Assembly (NCBI GenBank): GCA_020683205.1
Contig: CP085689.1
Location: forward strand, 1,178,001-1,242,000
Origin: Lentisphaerae bacterium WC36
GTDB lineage: Bacteria > Verrucomicrobiota > Lentisphaeria > Victivallales > SZUA-371
Direction: 5' to 3'
DNA length: 64,000 nt
Below the pieces are notes generated by a model that ran no database searches, was not told the origin of the DNA, and was given only the letters and a program-made list of their open reading frames with translations. Below are positions 9,720 through 18,333 of this stretch, piece by piece. Position 1 is the first letter of the stretch. Each line of letters opens with the position of its first letter. Position numbers and translations under genes: made by a program.

Positions 9720-9818
9720 AAAGAGCCAAGAAAAAGCTATTGGAATTCGAACCCTATCGACATACCCCTTGAACAACAAAATGCTCTTCTCGGTCAAGAA
9801 AAATACTAAGAAGAGCGT
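9720..9818. repeat. Structured repeat family, unit D, between two convergent genes
   Basis: Related to unit A: a 24-bp identical segment (9750-9773 against 5927-5950), then similar text ending in GAGCGTTT (GGGCGTTT in A). It contains a perfect 8-bp inverted repeat, GCTCTTCT (9783-9790) and AGAAGAGC (9809-9816), so it may also work as a terminator between the ankyrin-like gene and the integrase. It is the only unit that touches the integrase gene and is a candidate attachment site. Confidence 0.6.
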
Positions 9819-9825
9819 TTCCGTA

Positions 9826-11139
9826 TCAAGATAGTAAGCTGATGAGGTGTTGAGTTTCTGGAGATGGTGGAAGAGTTTGCAAATAATCAATGGCGTTAGC
9901 AATTTTTTGAGCATCTGGAGTAGTTGAATCTTGAGGAGAATTTAGGGTTCTATTTGCTACAACATTGATAGCTTTAATCTGTGATTCTTCACCAATGTGA
10001 GTATAGTATTTGTCGGCAATGTCAGAATCCGTACCTAAAATCGAGAGCAAAACAGCTTTAGGTACGCCAGCTTCAGCACAATGTGAAGCGAAGGTATGAC
10101 GGAGCGAATGAAAACCGTATTGAGTAACTTTACGCTTACGATTTTTCACAGCAACAGCAGTTTCAAGCCCTGTCCATTTGATAACTCGCATCACGTCAAC
10201 ATTAACCAAATTATTGCCGATATTTTTGCCCAATTCGTTAACAGTGTTGTAGCGTTCTGCCATTTTTAGGCAAACGTATTCTGCAGAATTCCAACTCTTT
10301 GCTTCATAGAGAGCGTTGAGGAGAATGTCAGCAATCGGAATTGTCACCTCTTTACCAGTCTTGAACTGTTTAACCCAAATGCGACGTTTATTGAGGTCAA
10401 CACTTCGCCATTTTAAAAGCACGCAATCCTTTAAACGTTGCCCCGTGTACATCCCCAAATAATAAATTAAACGCACCTCAGATTTGTTAATCACCTTGAA
10501 TTTGTCATCATCAAGAACGTTGAAAATTTGCTGTTCCTGTTCACGAGTAAAAGCCAACCTCCTAATGCCTAAATTATGCTCTTCACGTTCACGACGGAAT
10601 AAAATTGGCGAATCAAACGGGTTTTGAGCATCTCGGTATTCATGTAAAGTTTTGAAGATTCTACGCAAACGCTTAATTTTACGATTGTGTGTATCGACGG
10701 CAATGCCTGTAGTTTTGAGATGCTGAGAATATTTGTCGGCAGTTTCAAGGGTAATATCACGAATGGTCAAAGCTTTATTATCAAGGTGTTTAATGAACTC
10801 GTTAAAGGTTGATTTGTACTGCAAATTTTCATTGATTGTAGCTGGAGTTGCCCGTTCAGGATGCACCGAATAAATATACCAAGCCTCCTGCAAACTAAGC
10901 TGTTTTTGCACTTTGTTCATACCCCTAGCAACCTTAACATGAGCGGCTATAACCTTTTGAGATGTTGCTCTAACAATCGGAATTAATTCTTCAGCTTTCT
11001 TGATAGCTTCAGCCTTTTTAGAGGTCTGCAAACTAACAGTTTTTCGCAAACCTTCAAGCTGATAACGATAATAAAAAATCCCTCTAACTTTCTTCTGATA
11101 AACAGTTCCAAAACTCATTCGTATGCTTAATTTTCCCAC
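9826..11139 (-). CDS. Tyrosine recombinase / phage-type integrase
   Basis: A protein of 437 residues starting at GTG with AGAGGAG 9 nt upstream. The N-terminal part (about 1-60) is a basic arm-binding domain, then a SAM-like core-binding domain (about 80-170), then the catalytic domain. Visible catalytic residues are R235 (TGQRLKD), K260, H344 and R347 (HSLRHTF), and Y379 (KYYTH). The second box II position, normally His or Trp in LGH-type motifs, is Thr here (LGT, about 370), an unusual change that may weaken or modify cleavage. The enzyme would catalyse integration and excision of the surrounding element. The neighbouring HTH gene could be its directionality factor, and the tRNA-Arg gene to the right or the unit A/D repeats could be its target. 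Confidence 0.9.
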   Translation of the reverse strand: MGKLSIRMSFGTVYQKKVRGIFYYRYQLEGLRKTVSLQTSKKAEAIKKAEELIPIVRATSQKVIAAHVKVARGMNKVQKQLSLQEAWYIYSVHPERATPATINENLQYKSTFNEFIKHLDNKALTIRDITLETADKYSQHLKTTGIAVDTHNRKIKRLRRIFKTLHEYRDAQNPFDSPILFRREREEHNLGIRRLAFTREQEQQIFNVLDDDKFKVINKSEVRLIYYLGMYTGQRLKDCVLLKWRSVDLNKRRIWVKQFKTGKEVTIPIADILLNALYEAKSWNSAEYVCLKMAERYNTVNELGKNIGNNLVNVDVMRVIKWTGLETAVAVKNRKRKVTQYGFHSLRHTFASHCAEAGVPKAVLLSILGTDSDIADKYYTHIGEESQIKAINVVANRTLNSPQDSTTPDAQKIANAIDYLQTLPPSPETQHLISLLS

Positions 11140-11264
11140 AATAAAAACTCCTCTGATTAAATTTTACACTTTTAAAATAAATCAGAAAAATACTACCGTA
11201 AATTAGTTGAATTAATAAAAAATATATTGTAGATTAAATGGAACAAATCAAAGGAGAAATAATA

Positions 11265-12302
11265 ATGAAAAATACAAACGATGTCAATTTAGAGGAATCA
11301 GATTACATATTTTATATTGATGAATCGTTCTATGAATGGTTTGGTTTAAAGCATAATGATTCTGATTTTTGTCATGCAGGAATTACAATACCTAGAGAAA
11401 AGCTTAGTGATCTAAAATGTTTTACAGCGAATTTAAGGAAAATCATTAGGAAAAATTATCAAAAGAAATATGGCAATAAAGCAATTAAAGAAATAAAATC
11501 TAGCCATTTATATGCTTTAGATACTGTTACAATTAAAGATATTGCAAAAAAAATTAATAATTTTTGCACGAAAAACAATTGTTATATGTTTGGATTTTAT
11601 ACAAGAGCTGATTCCTATATAAACAATTTAATTAGAGACAAATATTTTGATAAGTATGGCGGTAGTATTTATGATCATTCATCTAATGTTGAAGACGAAT
11701 TACAAGAGATAAAAAATGATGTTATTAGTAGCTGGAAAAAAGGCAAGCATGATGTCAATTTATTAGATATGAGTTATAGAAACATAGTATCTTCTGCTAC
11801 TCATTTTCATGGTCGTTATTTAAAAAAATCTTTTATGATACAGTATGACCCTAGACATAGAAAAGAAGATAAAATTCTGAATGAAAAGATGCTTGAATAT
11901 GCAAATGTGGTAAGTAAAGTGACAAATATTGAAAATCCTCTTCTAGGATATAAAAATGATTTAAGCTCTGATAACTGCGACGGACTTTTTCTAGCTGATT
12001 TAATATGTGCAGATATTAGACGATTATTTAAAAATAATAGAGAACTATTAGAGTTAGGAAGTCGTTTAGAGGTTTTATCAGCTAAAGTTCCATCAAGTTG
12101 GGATATTCTTCAACCACCACCATATTATTCAACTCCTTTTCCTTCAGAGTTCATAAATGAAATGATTATAAATAATAAAAATTTATTATTTTCTGAAAAT
12201 TATCAAAACTTTGCATCAAAAATTATATCATGTTATGCTATCAATGGTGAAGCCAGAAATATTGATTTTCATAAAAAACAATTTCTTGACATGGCTGATT
12301 AA
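11265..12302 (+). CDS. DUF3800-like protein
   Basis: I choose the ATG at 11265 because AAAGGAG lies about 9 nt upstream; an in-frame ATG at 11238 has none. The 345-residue product starts with the DUF3800 hallmark YIDES preceded by a hydrophobic strand (residues about 13-22). A late acidic motif, LADLICADIRR (about 245-255), fits the second conserved acidic region. DUF3800 proteins are thought to have an RNase H-like fold with carboxylate metal ligands, but no activity is established. They are common in mobile and defence islands. The protein is longer than many members. It lies between the integrase and the tRNA-Arg gene, inside the likely island. Confidence 0.7.
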   Translation: MKNTNDVNLEESDYIFYIDESFYEWFGLKHNDSDFCHAGITIPREKLSDLKCFTANLRKIIRKNYQKKYGNKAIKEIKSSHLYALDTVTIKDIAKKINNFCTKNNCYMFGFYTRADSYINNLIRDKYFDKYGGSIYDHSSNVEDELQEIKNDVISSWKKGKHDVNLLDMSYRNIVSSATHFHGRYLKKSFMIQYDPRHRKEDKILNEKMLEYANVVSKVTNIENPLLGYKNDLSSDNCDGLFLADLICADIRRLFKNNRELLELGSRLEVLSAKVPSSWDILQPPPYYSTPFPSEFINEMIINNKNLLFSENYQNFASKIISCYAINGEARNIDFHKKQFLDMAD

Positions 12303-12413
12303 CTCTTTAATTTTCTTGGTATCGTCCGTAGCTAAGGGGAGCTGTTTGAGGGTATTTTAAGGGTTTCAAGTGGTACTCAATGGTACTTCTGATATATCTC
12401 TCGGGCGGAAAAA
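12303..12413. other. Spacer between the DUF3800-like gene and tRNA-Arg
   Basis: Contains TGGTAC twice (12372-12388 area), echoing the TGGTACC end of the tRNA. It also has CTCTCGGG, which is nearly complementary to the tRNA's CCCGGGAGAG end. These may be scars of integration at the tRNA. No gene is seen. Confidence 0.3.
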
Positions 12414-12489
12414 TGGTACCCGGGAGAGGACTTGAACCTCCGACAAAAAGTTTAGGAAACTTCTGCTCTATCCCCTGAGCTACCCAGGC
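12414..12489 (-). tRNA. tRNA-Arg (anticodon CCT)
   Basis: A 76-nt cloverleaf on the minus strand with encoded CCA. D stem GCTC/GAGC, anticodon stem GAAGT/ACTTT with loop TTCCTAA (anticodon CCT, reading AGG), T arm GAGG-TTCAAGT-CCTC and acceptor GCCTGGG/CCCGGGT (G:U at the first pair). Its 3' end faces the integrase-bearing region to the left, the usual geometry for an island inserted at a tRNA 3' end. I found no second copy of its 3' end in the window. Confidence 0.93.
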
Positions 12490-12586
12490 ACATCTTATAA
12501 TAATTATAGTAGTTGAAAAATATAATTTTTCAAGGCAGAATAAAACTATTTTTTAATTTAATTTTTAAGAAATTGTTATTTATATT

Positions 12587-13534
12587 CTAGGTAATTTTGA
12601 CAACAATTTTCCCTACCGTGTGGTGTGATTCAATCTCTAGGTGCGCTCTCGCCATTTCATTGAATGGAAAAACTTTTGATACATGGACATTTATAGTTCC
12701 ATCTTTTATGTAGTTGCTTAATTTTCTCATATCGTTACCATTTGACTTTACTAAATAAAATGATAAATCAATATTTTTTTCTTTAGATAATGCTAAAATA
12801 TCATCAGAAAAATTACCATCTGGTAACGAAATTGCTACAGAGTTTTGCTTCATCACTTTGAGTGACTTTAGTAAATTTTTTCCGCCTAATGTATCTAACG
12901 TAAATGTAATATTATCAATTAGTTGAGTGAAGTCTTCGTTTCTATAGTCGATGTGAATGTCTGCGCCTAATGATTTTACAAATTCAGCGTTGTTTCTAGA
13001 GCATGTTGTATAAACAAATGCGCCTAAAGATTTAGCAATTTGAATTGCAAAATGCCCAACTCCACCAGAACCGCTATGAATTAAAACATTATCGCCAGTT
13101 TTAATATTTGCCTTAGTCAAAGTTTGTAGAGCTGTTAATGCTGCTAGGGAAGTGGCCGCTGCATCTGTAAATGAAATTTCATTAGGAATTTTTGCTAATT
13201 GATTAGCATTACAAGCAACAATTTCACTATAAGCATTGCCAATGCCAGGGAAATTTATCATTCCAAAAACACGATCACCGACCTTGAAATCATTGACATT
13301 TTTTCCCGTATGAGTTACAATTCCAGCTATATCCCAACCTAAAATTAATGGGGGGGGGGCTTGGCAAATAAATTTTAAAATCTCTAAGTTAGCTCGGCAT
13401 TTTATATCAATAGGATTTATGCCAATTGCTTTTACTTTAACCAGTACTTGGTTGTTAGAAGCCAGTGGTAGATCTGTTTCAATATATTTTAAGTTTTCTA
13501 CTCCACCCGTTTTTAGTAAAGATATTGCTTTCAT
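12587..13534 (-). CDS. Zinc-independent MDR-family NADP(H) oxidoreductase (quinone reductase-like)
   Basis: A protein of 315 residues with GAGG 7 nt before the ATG. The N-terminal GroES-like domain has GINPIDIKCR (about 38-47) and GWDIAGIV (about 65-72). The Rossmann part has LIHSGSGGVGHFAIQIAK (about 150-167), the nucleotide-binding loop of quinone oxidoreductases. Zinc-binding cysteines of classical alcohol dehydrogenases are absent. It probably reduces quinones or enones with NADPH. The codons for APPP (around residue 60) are a run of ten C (13350-13359 on the plus strand), a strong slippage tract in such an AT-rich genome. The present length keeps the frame open. An IclR regulator lies upstream in the same direction. 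Confidence 0.88.
   Translation of the reverse strand: MKAISLLKTGGVENLKYIETDLPLASNNQVLVKVKAIGINPIDIKCRANLEILKFICQAPPPLILGWDIAGIVTHTGKNVNDFKVGDRVFGMINFPGIGNAYSEIVACNANQLAKIPNEISFTDAAATSLAALTALQTLTKANIKTGDNVLIHSGSGGVGHFAIQIAKSLGAFVYTTCSRNNAEFVKSLGADIHIDYRNEDFTQLIDNITFTLDTLGGKNLLKSLKVMKQNSVAISLPDGNFSDDILALSKEKNIDLSFYLVKSNGNDMRKLSNYIKDGTINVHVSKVFPFNEMARAHLEIESHHTVGKIVVKIT
13350..13359 (-). repeat. C10 homopolymer tract inside the oxidoreductase gene
   Basis: Ten G on the plus strand (ten C in the coding strand), within codons for A-P-P-P near residue 60. Gain or loss of one base would shift the frame early in the protein. It may be a phase-variation tract or a site prone to sequencing error. Confidence 0.85.
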
Positions 13535-13678
13535 TGGAGAACCTCATAATAAATTTTTTAGTTTATTTTTGGCACAAAACTTCACGTAAAAATACATCAA
13601 TTGAAAAAACATATAATATAAAAGGTAGCTCAAAAATATTGTAAAAGCAAGCTTGGTTTATGATATTAGGTAAAAAAA

Positions 13679-14458
13679 TTATTTATTTGAAACGTAGCCT
13701 AATGAAATTGAAATTTTTTCTGCGACATCTAAAACTTCTTGACCTAAGCAATCAAACATCACATCAAGATTTTTATAATTTGCTGTTAATACTGATATTC
13801 CAAATGAACCAACAACACTCTTTTCAGCATTAAAAATTGGTACAGCTAAACAAATTAAACCTCGGGCACCTTCTTCGTCATCAAGAGCATAACCTCGTTC
13901 TTTAGTTAACTCAAGTTCTTTTTTGAACGCTTTTCCATCTGTAATAGTGTTATCAGTAAAACGCTCAAGACCTTCACTAATAATTTGATCTGTTAATTTT
14001 TTGTCATATGCAAGTAAAACTTTGCCCGGGGCTGCTGTATGCATTACATAACGTCCACCACGGCTTACAGAAACTTTTACAGGACCGTAGGTTTGTTCTA
14101 ATGCTTCAAGATAAAGCACTCGATTATCATCAATAACACCTAAAAAACAGCATTCCCCATGTTTTTTCCAAAAATCATAGATAATTTGTGAAGCCGCAGT
14201 CATTAATGTTGTGCGTGCTGCTGGCATGCTGGTATAGTGGAATGGTTGTAAGCTCATTTGATAGGTCGGTCCAGGTTGCTCTTGGATTACCCAATCTTGA
14301 GCTTGAAGTGTCTTCAAAATACGATATGCCATATTATTATTTGTGTTAGCAGCTTTAGCAATTTGCGTTAAATTTAACGGTGTATTGCTCTCGCATAAAG
14401 TTTGAATAATTTTTATTGCGTTTTCCACAGCTGGAACACGATATGATTTTTCACTCAT
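13679..14458 (-). CDS. IclR-family transcriptional regulator
   Basis: A protein of 259 residues. The N-terminal winged helix-turn-helix (about 8-65) contains ALTQIAKAAN-type spacing (LNLTQIAKAANTNNNMAYRI). The C-terminal GAF-like effector domain (about 80-250) has the family landmarks GRYVMHTAAPGKVLLAY and GYALDDEEGARGLICLAVPI. Members bind small metabolites and regulate catabolic genes. It is divergent from the FIST genes (177 bp between starts) and precedes the oxidoreductase gene in the same direction, so either could be its target. The ligand is unknown. Confidence 0.92.
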   Translation of the reverse strand: MSEKSYRVPAVENAIKIIQTLCESNTPLNLTQIAKAANTNNNMAYRILKTLQAQDWVIQEQPGPTYQMSLQPFHYTSMPAARTTLMTAASQIIYDFWKKHGECCFLGVIDDNRVLYLEALEQTYGPVKVSVSRGGRYVMHTAAPGKVLLAYDKKLTDQIISEGLERFTDNTITDGKAFKKELELTKERGYALDDEEGARGLICLAVPIFNAEKSVVGSFGISVLTANYKNLDVMFDCLGQEVLDVAEKISISLGYVSNK

Positions 14459-14554
14459 AATAATATAAACTCTCGAAATTTTTGATTAAACAAAATTTAA
14501 TATACACGTTATTGCATATATTTAAAATTTTTTTAGTAAAATTTGAATTATTTC

Positions 14555-14585
14555 TTGACATTAGATTTTATGTTATTATTATAAT
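14555..14585 (+). promoter_or_regulatory. Sigma70-type promoter before the FIST genes
   Basis: TTGACA at 14555-14560 and TATAAT at 14580-14585 (19-nt spacer), or TATTAT at 14577-14582 (16-nt spacer). The FIST gene begins 50 nt downstream with GGAGAG before its ATG. The neighbouring divergent IclR gene makes this a likely regulated promoter. Confidence 0.6.
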
Positions 14586-14634
14586 TATATAATATCTTTA
14601 TAAATATATAATAAATTAAAATGGAGAGATTCCT

Positions 14635-15606
14635 ATGAAGTTAAAAATGGTTGTAGTTTTATTAATGATGGTTTGCGCACATTTATCGTTAAGCGCAAAA
14701 ATGCTTTTCGCTACAGGTTATAGCGAAAATAAAGATTTAAAAGTTGCTGGACAAGAAGCAGCGCAACAGATTAAGAAAAAATTCGGAAAAGAGCGACCTA
14801 AATTAGTAATAGTTAGCGTGATTACTAATAATAAAAAAGTTGATTTATCTGGAGTTTTGGCAAATTTTGATAAAAATATTGTTTTTGGAAGTTCGAACGC
14901 TGGAGTGATTACAACTGATAAGGTAATTGAATCTGGGATTGCGATTTTAGCTTTTGCTGGCGATGTTGATGTTAAAACAGCATTTGCTTCACTAGATAAA
15001 AAAGGCAACAAATGTGGCAAAAATTTAGGTGAACAAATTCTTAAACAAGGTGGACTGAAGAAAGATGGTCAAAATCTATGTATTGTGGCTGGCGATTGCC
15101 ATCATCCAAAAAATAATTTTATTGCACAAGGAATTATGGCAAAATTAGGTAAACAATTGCCAATAGTTGGTGCAGCTGCAGATGGTCCGAAACTAGTTAT
15201 CTATAAAGGTGAAGTGAAATTTAATGGCGCAATTGCATTGTTAATTAATAGTGAATTCAAGGTTGGTTATGGTATGGCTGGCTCTGGTGCTAGAGATGAG
15301 AAAGAGTTACTTGAAATGGCTGATAAATCAGTAAAAAGTGCTGTAGCAGAAAATGCTCCAGAATTATTACTAATGTTTGATTGCGCAGGTCGTCGTCGCG
15401 CATTACGTAAGCATAATGCAATTGGTAAAGAATTTGATGTAATTAAAAAATATGCAAAAAATGCAGAAATTTTTGGATTTTATGGACAAGGCGAGGTTGG
15501 TAAAACTTCAGCAAAAGAGACTTCATATGGATCAGGTTACCATGTTTCAACATGTTCAATTTCAGTAGTTAAAGAGAAAAAATGTAATAAAGGATGTTCA
15601 AAATGA
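14635..15606 (+). CDS. Exported FIST-domain protein
   Basis: A protein of 323 residues. Residues 1-21 form a signal peptide (KMVVVLLMMVCAHLSLSA). The rest matches the FIST N and C sensor domains: an N-terminal alpha/beta part (GYSENKDLKVAGQEAA, FGSSNAGVITTDKV) and a C-terminal part with LLMFDCAGRRRAL and IFGFYGQGEVG. FIST domains are considered small-ligand sensors, often in signalling proteins in the cytoplasm; here no output domain is attached and the protein is exported. Its stop overlaps the start of the next gene (ATGA), so the two are translationally coupled. The role may be binding an amino-acid-like ligand outside the cytoplasm, which is inference. Confidence 0.85.
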   Translation: MKLKMVVVLLMMVCAHLSLSAKMLFATGYSENKDLKVAGQEAAQQIKKKFGKERPKLVIVSVITNNKKVDLSGVLANFDKNIVFGSSNAGVITTDKVIESGIAILAFAGDVDVKTAFASLDKKGNKCGKNLGEQILKQGGLKKDGQNLCIVAGDCHHPKNNFIAQGIMAKLGKQLPIVGAAADGPKLVIYKGEVKFNGAIALLINSEFKVGYGMAGSGARDEKELLEMADKSVKSAVAENAPELLLMFDCAGRRRALRKHNAIGKEFDVIKKYAKNAEIFGFYGQGEVGKTSAKETSYGSGYHVSTCSISVVKEKKCNKGCSK

Positions 15607-16931
15607 GAAAAAATAAATTTAAATTAGGTTTATTAACTATTAGCTCGGCGTTACTTTTAACAGTTGGTTGTATAAACCAAAAGAGAGGTTGTAATAAGGC
15701 GGTAAAAAATTGTAAAACATCAAGTAAAATTACTGCAAAAGTTGGTTATGTACACAATATTTCTCCCGAAAAAGCTGGTTATGAAGCTGTTGAGAGTGCT
15801 TTAAGTAAATTCGAAAATAAAAAAGCTGACTTAATTATTGTTTATGTTAATTATAAATTTGAAAATGCTACGGATTTTCGTAATAAAATTGAGCGCGCAT
15901 TTAAAGGGGCAAGGGCTGCTTCTAATGGAAATATGGTTATTGGAACGTGTGCAACTGCTGGAATTTTATCATCTGAAAAGAATAATATAACCAATGCAGT
16001 TGGTGCTGTTGCGTTAAAAGCAGATGCAAATAGTTCTATAAAGGTAGCGAAAGTAGAAAATATTTTACATAATTTACGCCAAAGTGGCGAAAACTTAGCA
16101 TCCTTGGTAAAAGGTGAAAATAATAAAGCAATGTTATTATTCACTGATTCAAATATTTCACATAATCAGCCTCAAGTAAAAGATTTTTTAGCAGGGGTTC
16201 AAAGTGTGGTTAATGTTCCAGTTGCTGGCGGGAATAGTACTGGATTTAGTGATTTTAATGCTCCTGTTTACTACAAAGATAAATTAATTGCAAAAAGTGC
16301 CATTGCAGTAATGTTATCAGGGAATTTTAAAGTTGGAACTGCATATGCAAATAATTTTGACTTTGTAAACAATAAACCATTGGTTGTAACAAAAAGCGAT
16401 GGTAGAAAAGTTTATGAAGTAAATAATCAGCCAATTGATAAAGTTGTGCAGAAATTGACTAATGTTGATAGCATGGGGCAAAAGAATATTGGTGCTGCGT
16501 TAAAAAATATTTGTGCATATAAAATTGATGATCGTCCATATATTAGATTTCAACGTGGCTTAAAAGTTGATGAAATTGGCGCCTATTATGATGGTTGGCC
16601 AAACAAAATGCCAGTTGGTACTGTGTTAAATATTGCTAAATATAATCAAAGTCGTTTAATTACCAGCGCTAAAGATAGTGTCAAACGTGCAATGCAAAGC
16701 GGTAAAATCACTAATCCATATGTGTTATTTAGTTTTAACTGCAATGGTCGTTCTGGAATTGGTCAAGAACCTGTTGCAGAAAATAAAACAATTTGCGAAA
16801 CAGTGGGCTTAAATGTGCCAGTCGCAGGATATTACGCTTGTGGTGAAATCACAACAACAAATTATCCTTCTGCTCAACAAAAAGTACGTTATGCACAATT
16901 TTCGTCAATAGTTATGGTAATTGGTGAATAA
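15603..16931 (+). CDS. FIST-domain lipoprotein
   Basis: I choose the ATG at 15603, which overlaps the upstream stop as ATGA and has AAAGGA upstream; another ATG lies three codons earlier. The 442-residue product begins with a lipoprotein signal (SALLLTVGC). The body is a full FIST N/C pair: GYVHNISPEKAGYEAVESAL, then AGGNSTGFSDF, and at the C-terminus LFSFNCNGRSGIG and PVAGYYACGEI. It is a divergent paralogue of the preceding gene and about 120 residues longer, so the two probably act together as exported ligand sensors or binding proteins. A 10-bp hairpin follows the gene. Confidence 0.85.
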   Translation: MRKNKFKLGLLTISSALLLTVGCINQKRGCNKAVKNCKTSSKITAKVGYVHNISPEKAGYEAVESALSKFENKKADLIIVYVNYKFENATDFRNKIERAFKGARAASNGNMVIGTCATAGILSSEKNNITNAVGAVALKADANSSIKVAKVENILHNLRQSGENLASLVKGENNKAMLLFTDSNISHNQPQVKDFLAGVQSVVNVPVAGGNSTGFSDFNAPVYYKDKLIAKSAIAVMLSGNFKVGTAYANNFDFVNNKPLVVTKSDGRKVYEVNNQPIDKVVQKLTNVDSMGQKNIGAALKNICAYKIDDRPYIRFQRGLKVDEIGAYYDGWPNKMPVGTVLNIAKYNQSRLITSAKDSVKRAMQSGKITNPYVLFSFNCNGRSGIGQEPVAENKTICETVGLNVPVAGYYACGEITTTNYPSAQQKVRYAQFSSIVMVIGE

Positions 16932-16944
16932 ATTATTTATAATA

Positions 16945-16968
16945 ATAGGCATAGAAGTCTATGCCTAT
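16945..16968 (+). terminator. Hairpin after the FIST genes
   Basis: Perfect stem ATAGGCATAG / CTATGCCTAT with a four-base loop. There is no T run, so termination is uncertain. It overlaps the first possible ATG (16961) of the next frame and argues for a later start of that gene. Confidence 0.5.
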
Positions 16969-17014
16969 AAAGATTGATTTAAGATATATAAGTAGGAGTT
17001 TAAAATTAGATAGT

Positions 17015-18184
17015 ATGGAAAATTTTGTATATAATGTAAAAACTAAAATAATTTTTGGCAGAAATACTGAAGATAAAATCGCCGATGAAATAAAATTAAT
17101 TGTTCCAAATGGTAAAGTTTTATTGCATTATGGTGGAGGTAGTATTAAAAAAAATGGTCTCTATGATAAAGTTATTGCTCAATTAAGATTAGCAAATATT
17201 GAATTTGTAGAATTAGGTGGAGTTCAGCCTAATCCACGTTTGGCATTAGCACAAGAAGGAATTAAAATTTGCCAAGAACAAAACATTGATTTTATTTTAG
17301 CTGTTGGCGGAGGTTCAGTGATTGATAGTGCTAAATGTATTGCTGTCGGGGCTGTTAATGAAGAAAATTTTTGGCAAAAATATTATGTTGAACGTCAAGA
17401 AGTAACAAAAGCATTGCCAATTGGGACTGTTTTGACTATTCCTGCTGCCGGAAGTGAATCTAGTGGCGGTTCAGTTATTACTGACGAGGTTAATGAACGA
17501 AAAATTTATGCTAATGGTGATGTTTTACGTCCGGAATTTTCAATTTTAAACCCTGAATTAAGTTATACATTGCCTAAGTATCAAATCGCATGTGGAGCGG
17601 CGGATATTTTAGCTCATATTATGGAGCGTTATTTTTCAAATTCAGTTGGGGTTGATTTTACGGATCAGTTATGTGAAGCAGCAATGAAATCATTGATTAA
17701 AAACGCTCCAGAAGCAATTGTAAATCCCTTAAATTATGACGTACGTGCTGAAGTGATGTTAGCAGGTCTTTATGCTCATAGTGATTGTTTAGGTGTCGGT
17801 AGAGTAGGGGACTGGGCAACACATGATATTGAGCATGAATTAAGTGCAATTTATGATATTGCTCATGGTGAAGGTTTAGCGATTATGTTTCCTGCATGGA
17901 TGAAATTTGTTGGCAAAAATAATCCGCATAAAGTTGTTCAATTTGCGGAAAATGTTTTGGATATTACTTTAGGAACAGAGGAAGAAAAAATTGCGGCTGC
18001 GATTACAACTTTAAAAAATTGGTTTAAATTATTGGGTTTAAAAAATAATTTAAGAGAATTTTCAGAAATTTCTCAAGAGAAATTTCAATTAATGGCTAAA
18101 CGGTGTACTCCAAATGGCACATTAGGAAATTATGTAGAGTTAACTACAACAGATATTTTTGAAATTTTTTCAATTGCATGGTAA
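17015..18184 (+). CDS. Iron-type (group III) alcohol dehydrogenase
   Basis: The frame opens at 16961, but that ATG sits in a hairpin. The family normally begins MENF, as at 17015, so I take that start (389 residues). NAD(P)-binding motif GGGSVIDSAK is near residue 95. Metal ligands fit the family: D and H in AADILAHIME and two H in THDIEHELSAIYDIAHGEG. It resembles the butanol dehydrogenase/YqhD group and probably reduces aldehydes with NAD(P)H. It lies on the same strand as the FIST genes with a hairpin between. A terminator follows. Confidence 0.9.
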   Translation: MENFVYNVKTKIIFGRNTEDKIADEIKLIVPNGKVLLHYGGGSIKKNGLYDKVIAQLRLANIEFVELGGVQPNPRLALAQEGIKICQEQNIDFILAVGGGSVIDSAKCIAVGAVNEENFWQKYYVERQEVTKALPIGTVLTIPAAGSESSGGSVITDEVNERKIYANGDVLRPEFSILNPELSYTLPKYQIACGAADILAHIMERYFSNSVGVDFTDQLCEAAMKSLIKNAPEAIVNPLNYDVRAEVMLAGLYAHSDCLGVGRVGDWATHDIEHELSAIYDIAHGEGLAIMFPAWMKFVGKNNPHKVVQFAENVLDITLGTEEEKIAAAITTLKNWFKLLGLKNNLREFSEISQEKFQLMAKRCTPNGTLGNYVELTTTDIFEIFSIAW

Positions 18185-18193
18185 AAAAATAAC

Positions 18194-18224
18194 GGGTGGG
18201 TGATTTTCACCTCCCTATTTTTTT
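18194..18224 (+). terminator. Rho-independent terminator
   Basis: GGGTGGGTGA / TCACCTCCC stem (one bulged T) followed by a run of T, directly after the alcohol dehydrogenase gene. Confidence 0.85.
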
Positions 18225-18333
18225 ATTATGACATTATAATTGTAGATAGAGATATAAATTTTTTTATTAACATTTTATAAAAAATGATTTATAATATATC
18301 TCAGCTAGGAAATTAAAAAAGGGAATTATAATA

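Noticed and set aside
9720-9780. tRNA-like segment in unit D (GGTTCGAATTCC on the minus strand)
   Set aside because: Only three pairs form in the would-be T stem, and no acceptor or anticodon arm can be drawn.
9621-9914. 97-codon frame across unit D and two gene ends
   Set aside because: It overlaps both real genes and the repeat unit; composition is that of a shadow frame.
12340-12413. Second attachment copy of the tRNA-Arg 3' end
   Set aside because: Only short words (TGGTAC) repeat; no continuous copy of the tRNA end was found in the left region, so a border cannot be set.
14718-15020. 100-codon minus-strand frame inside the first FIST gene
   Set aside because: Fully inside a well-supported gene on the other strand; no start signals.
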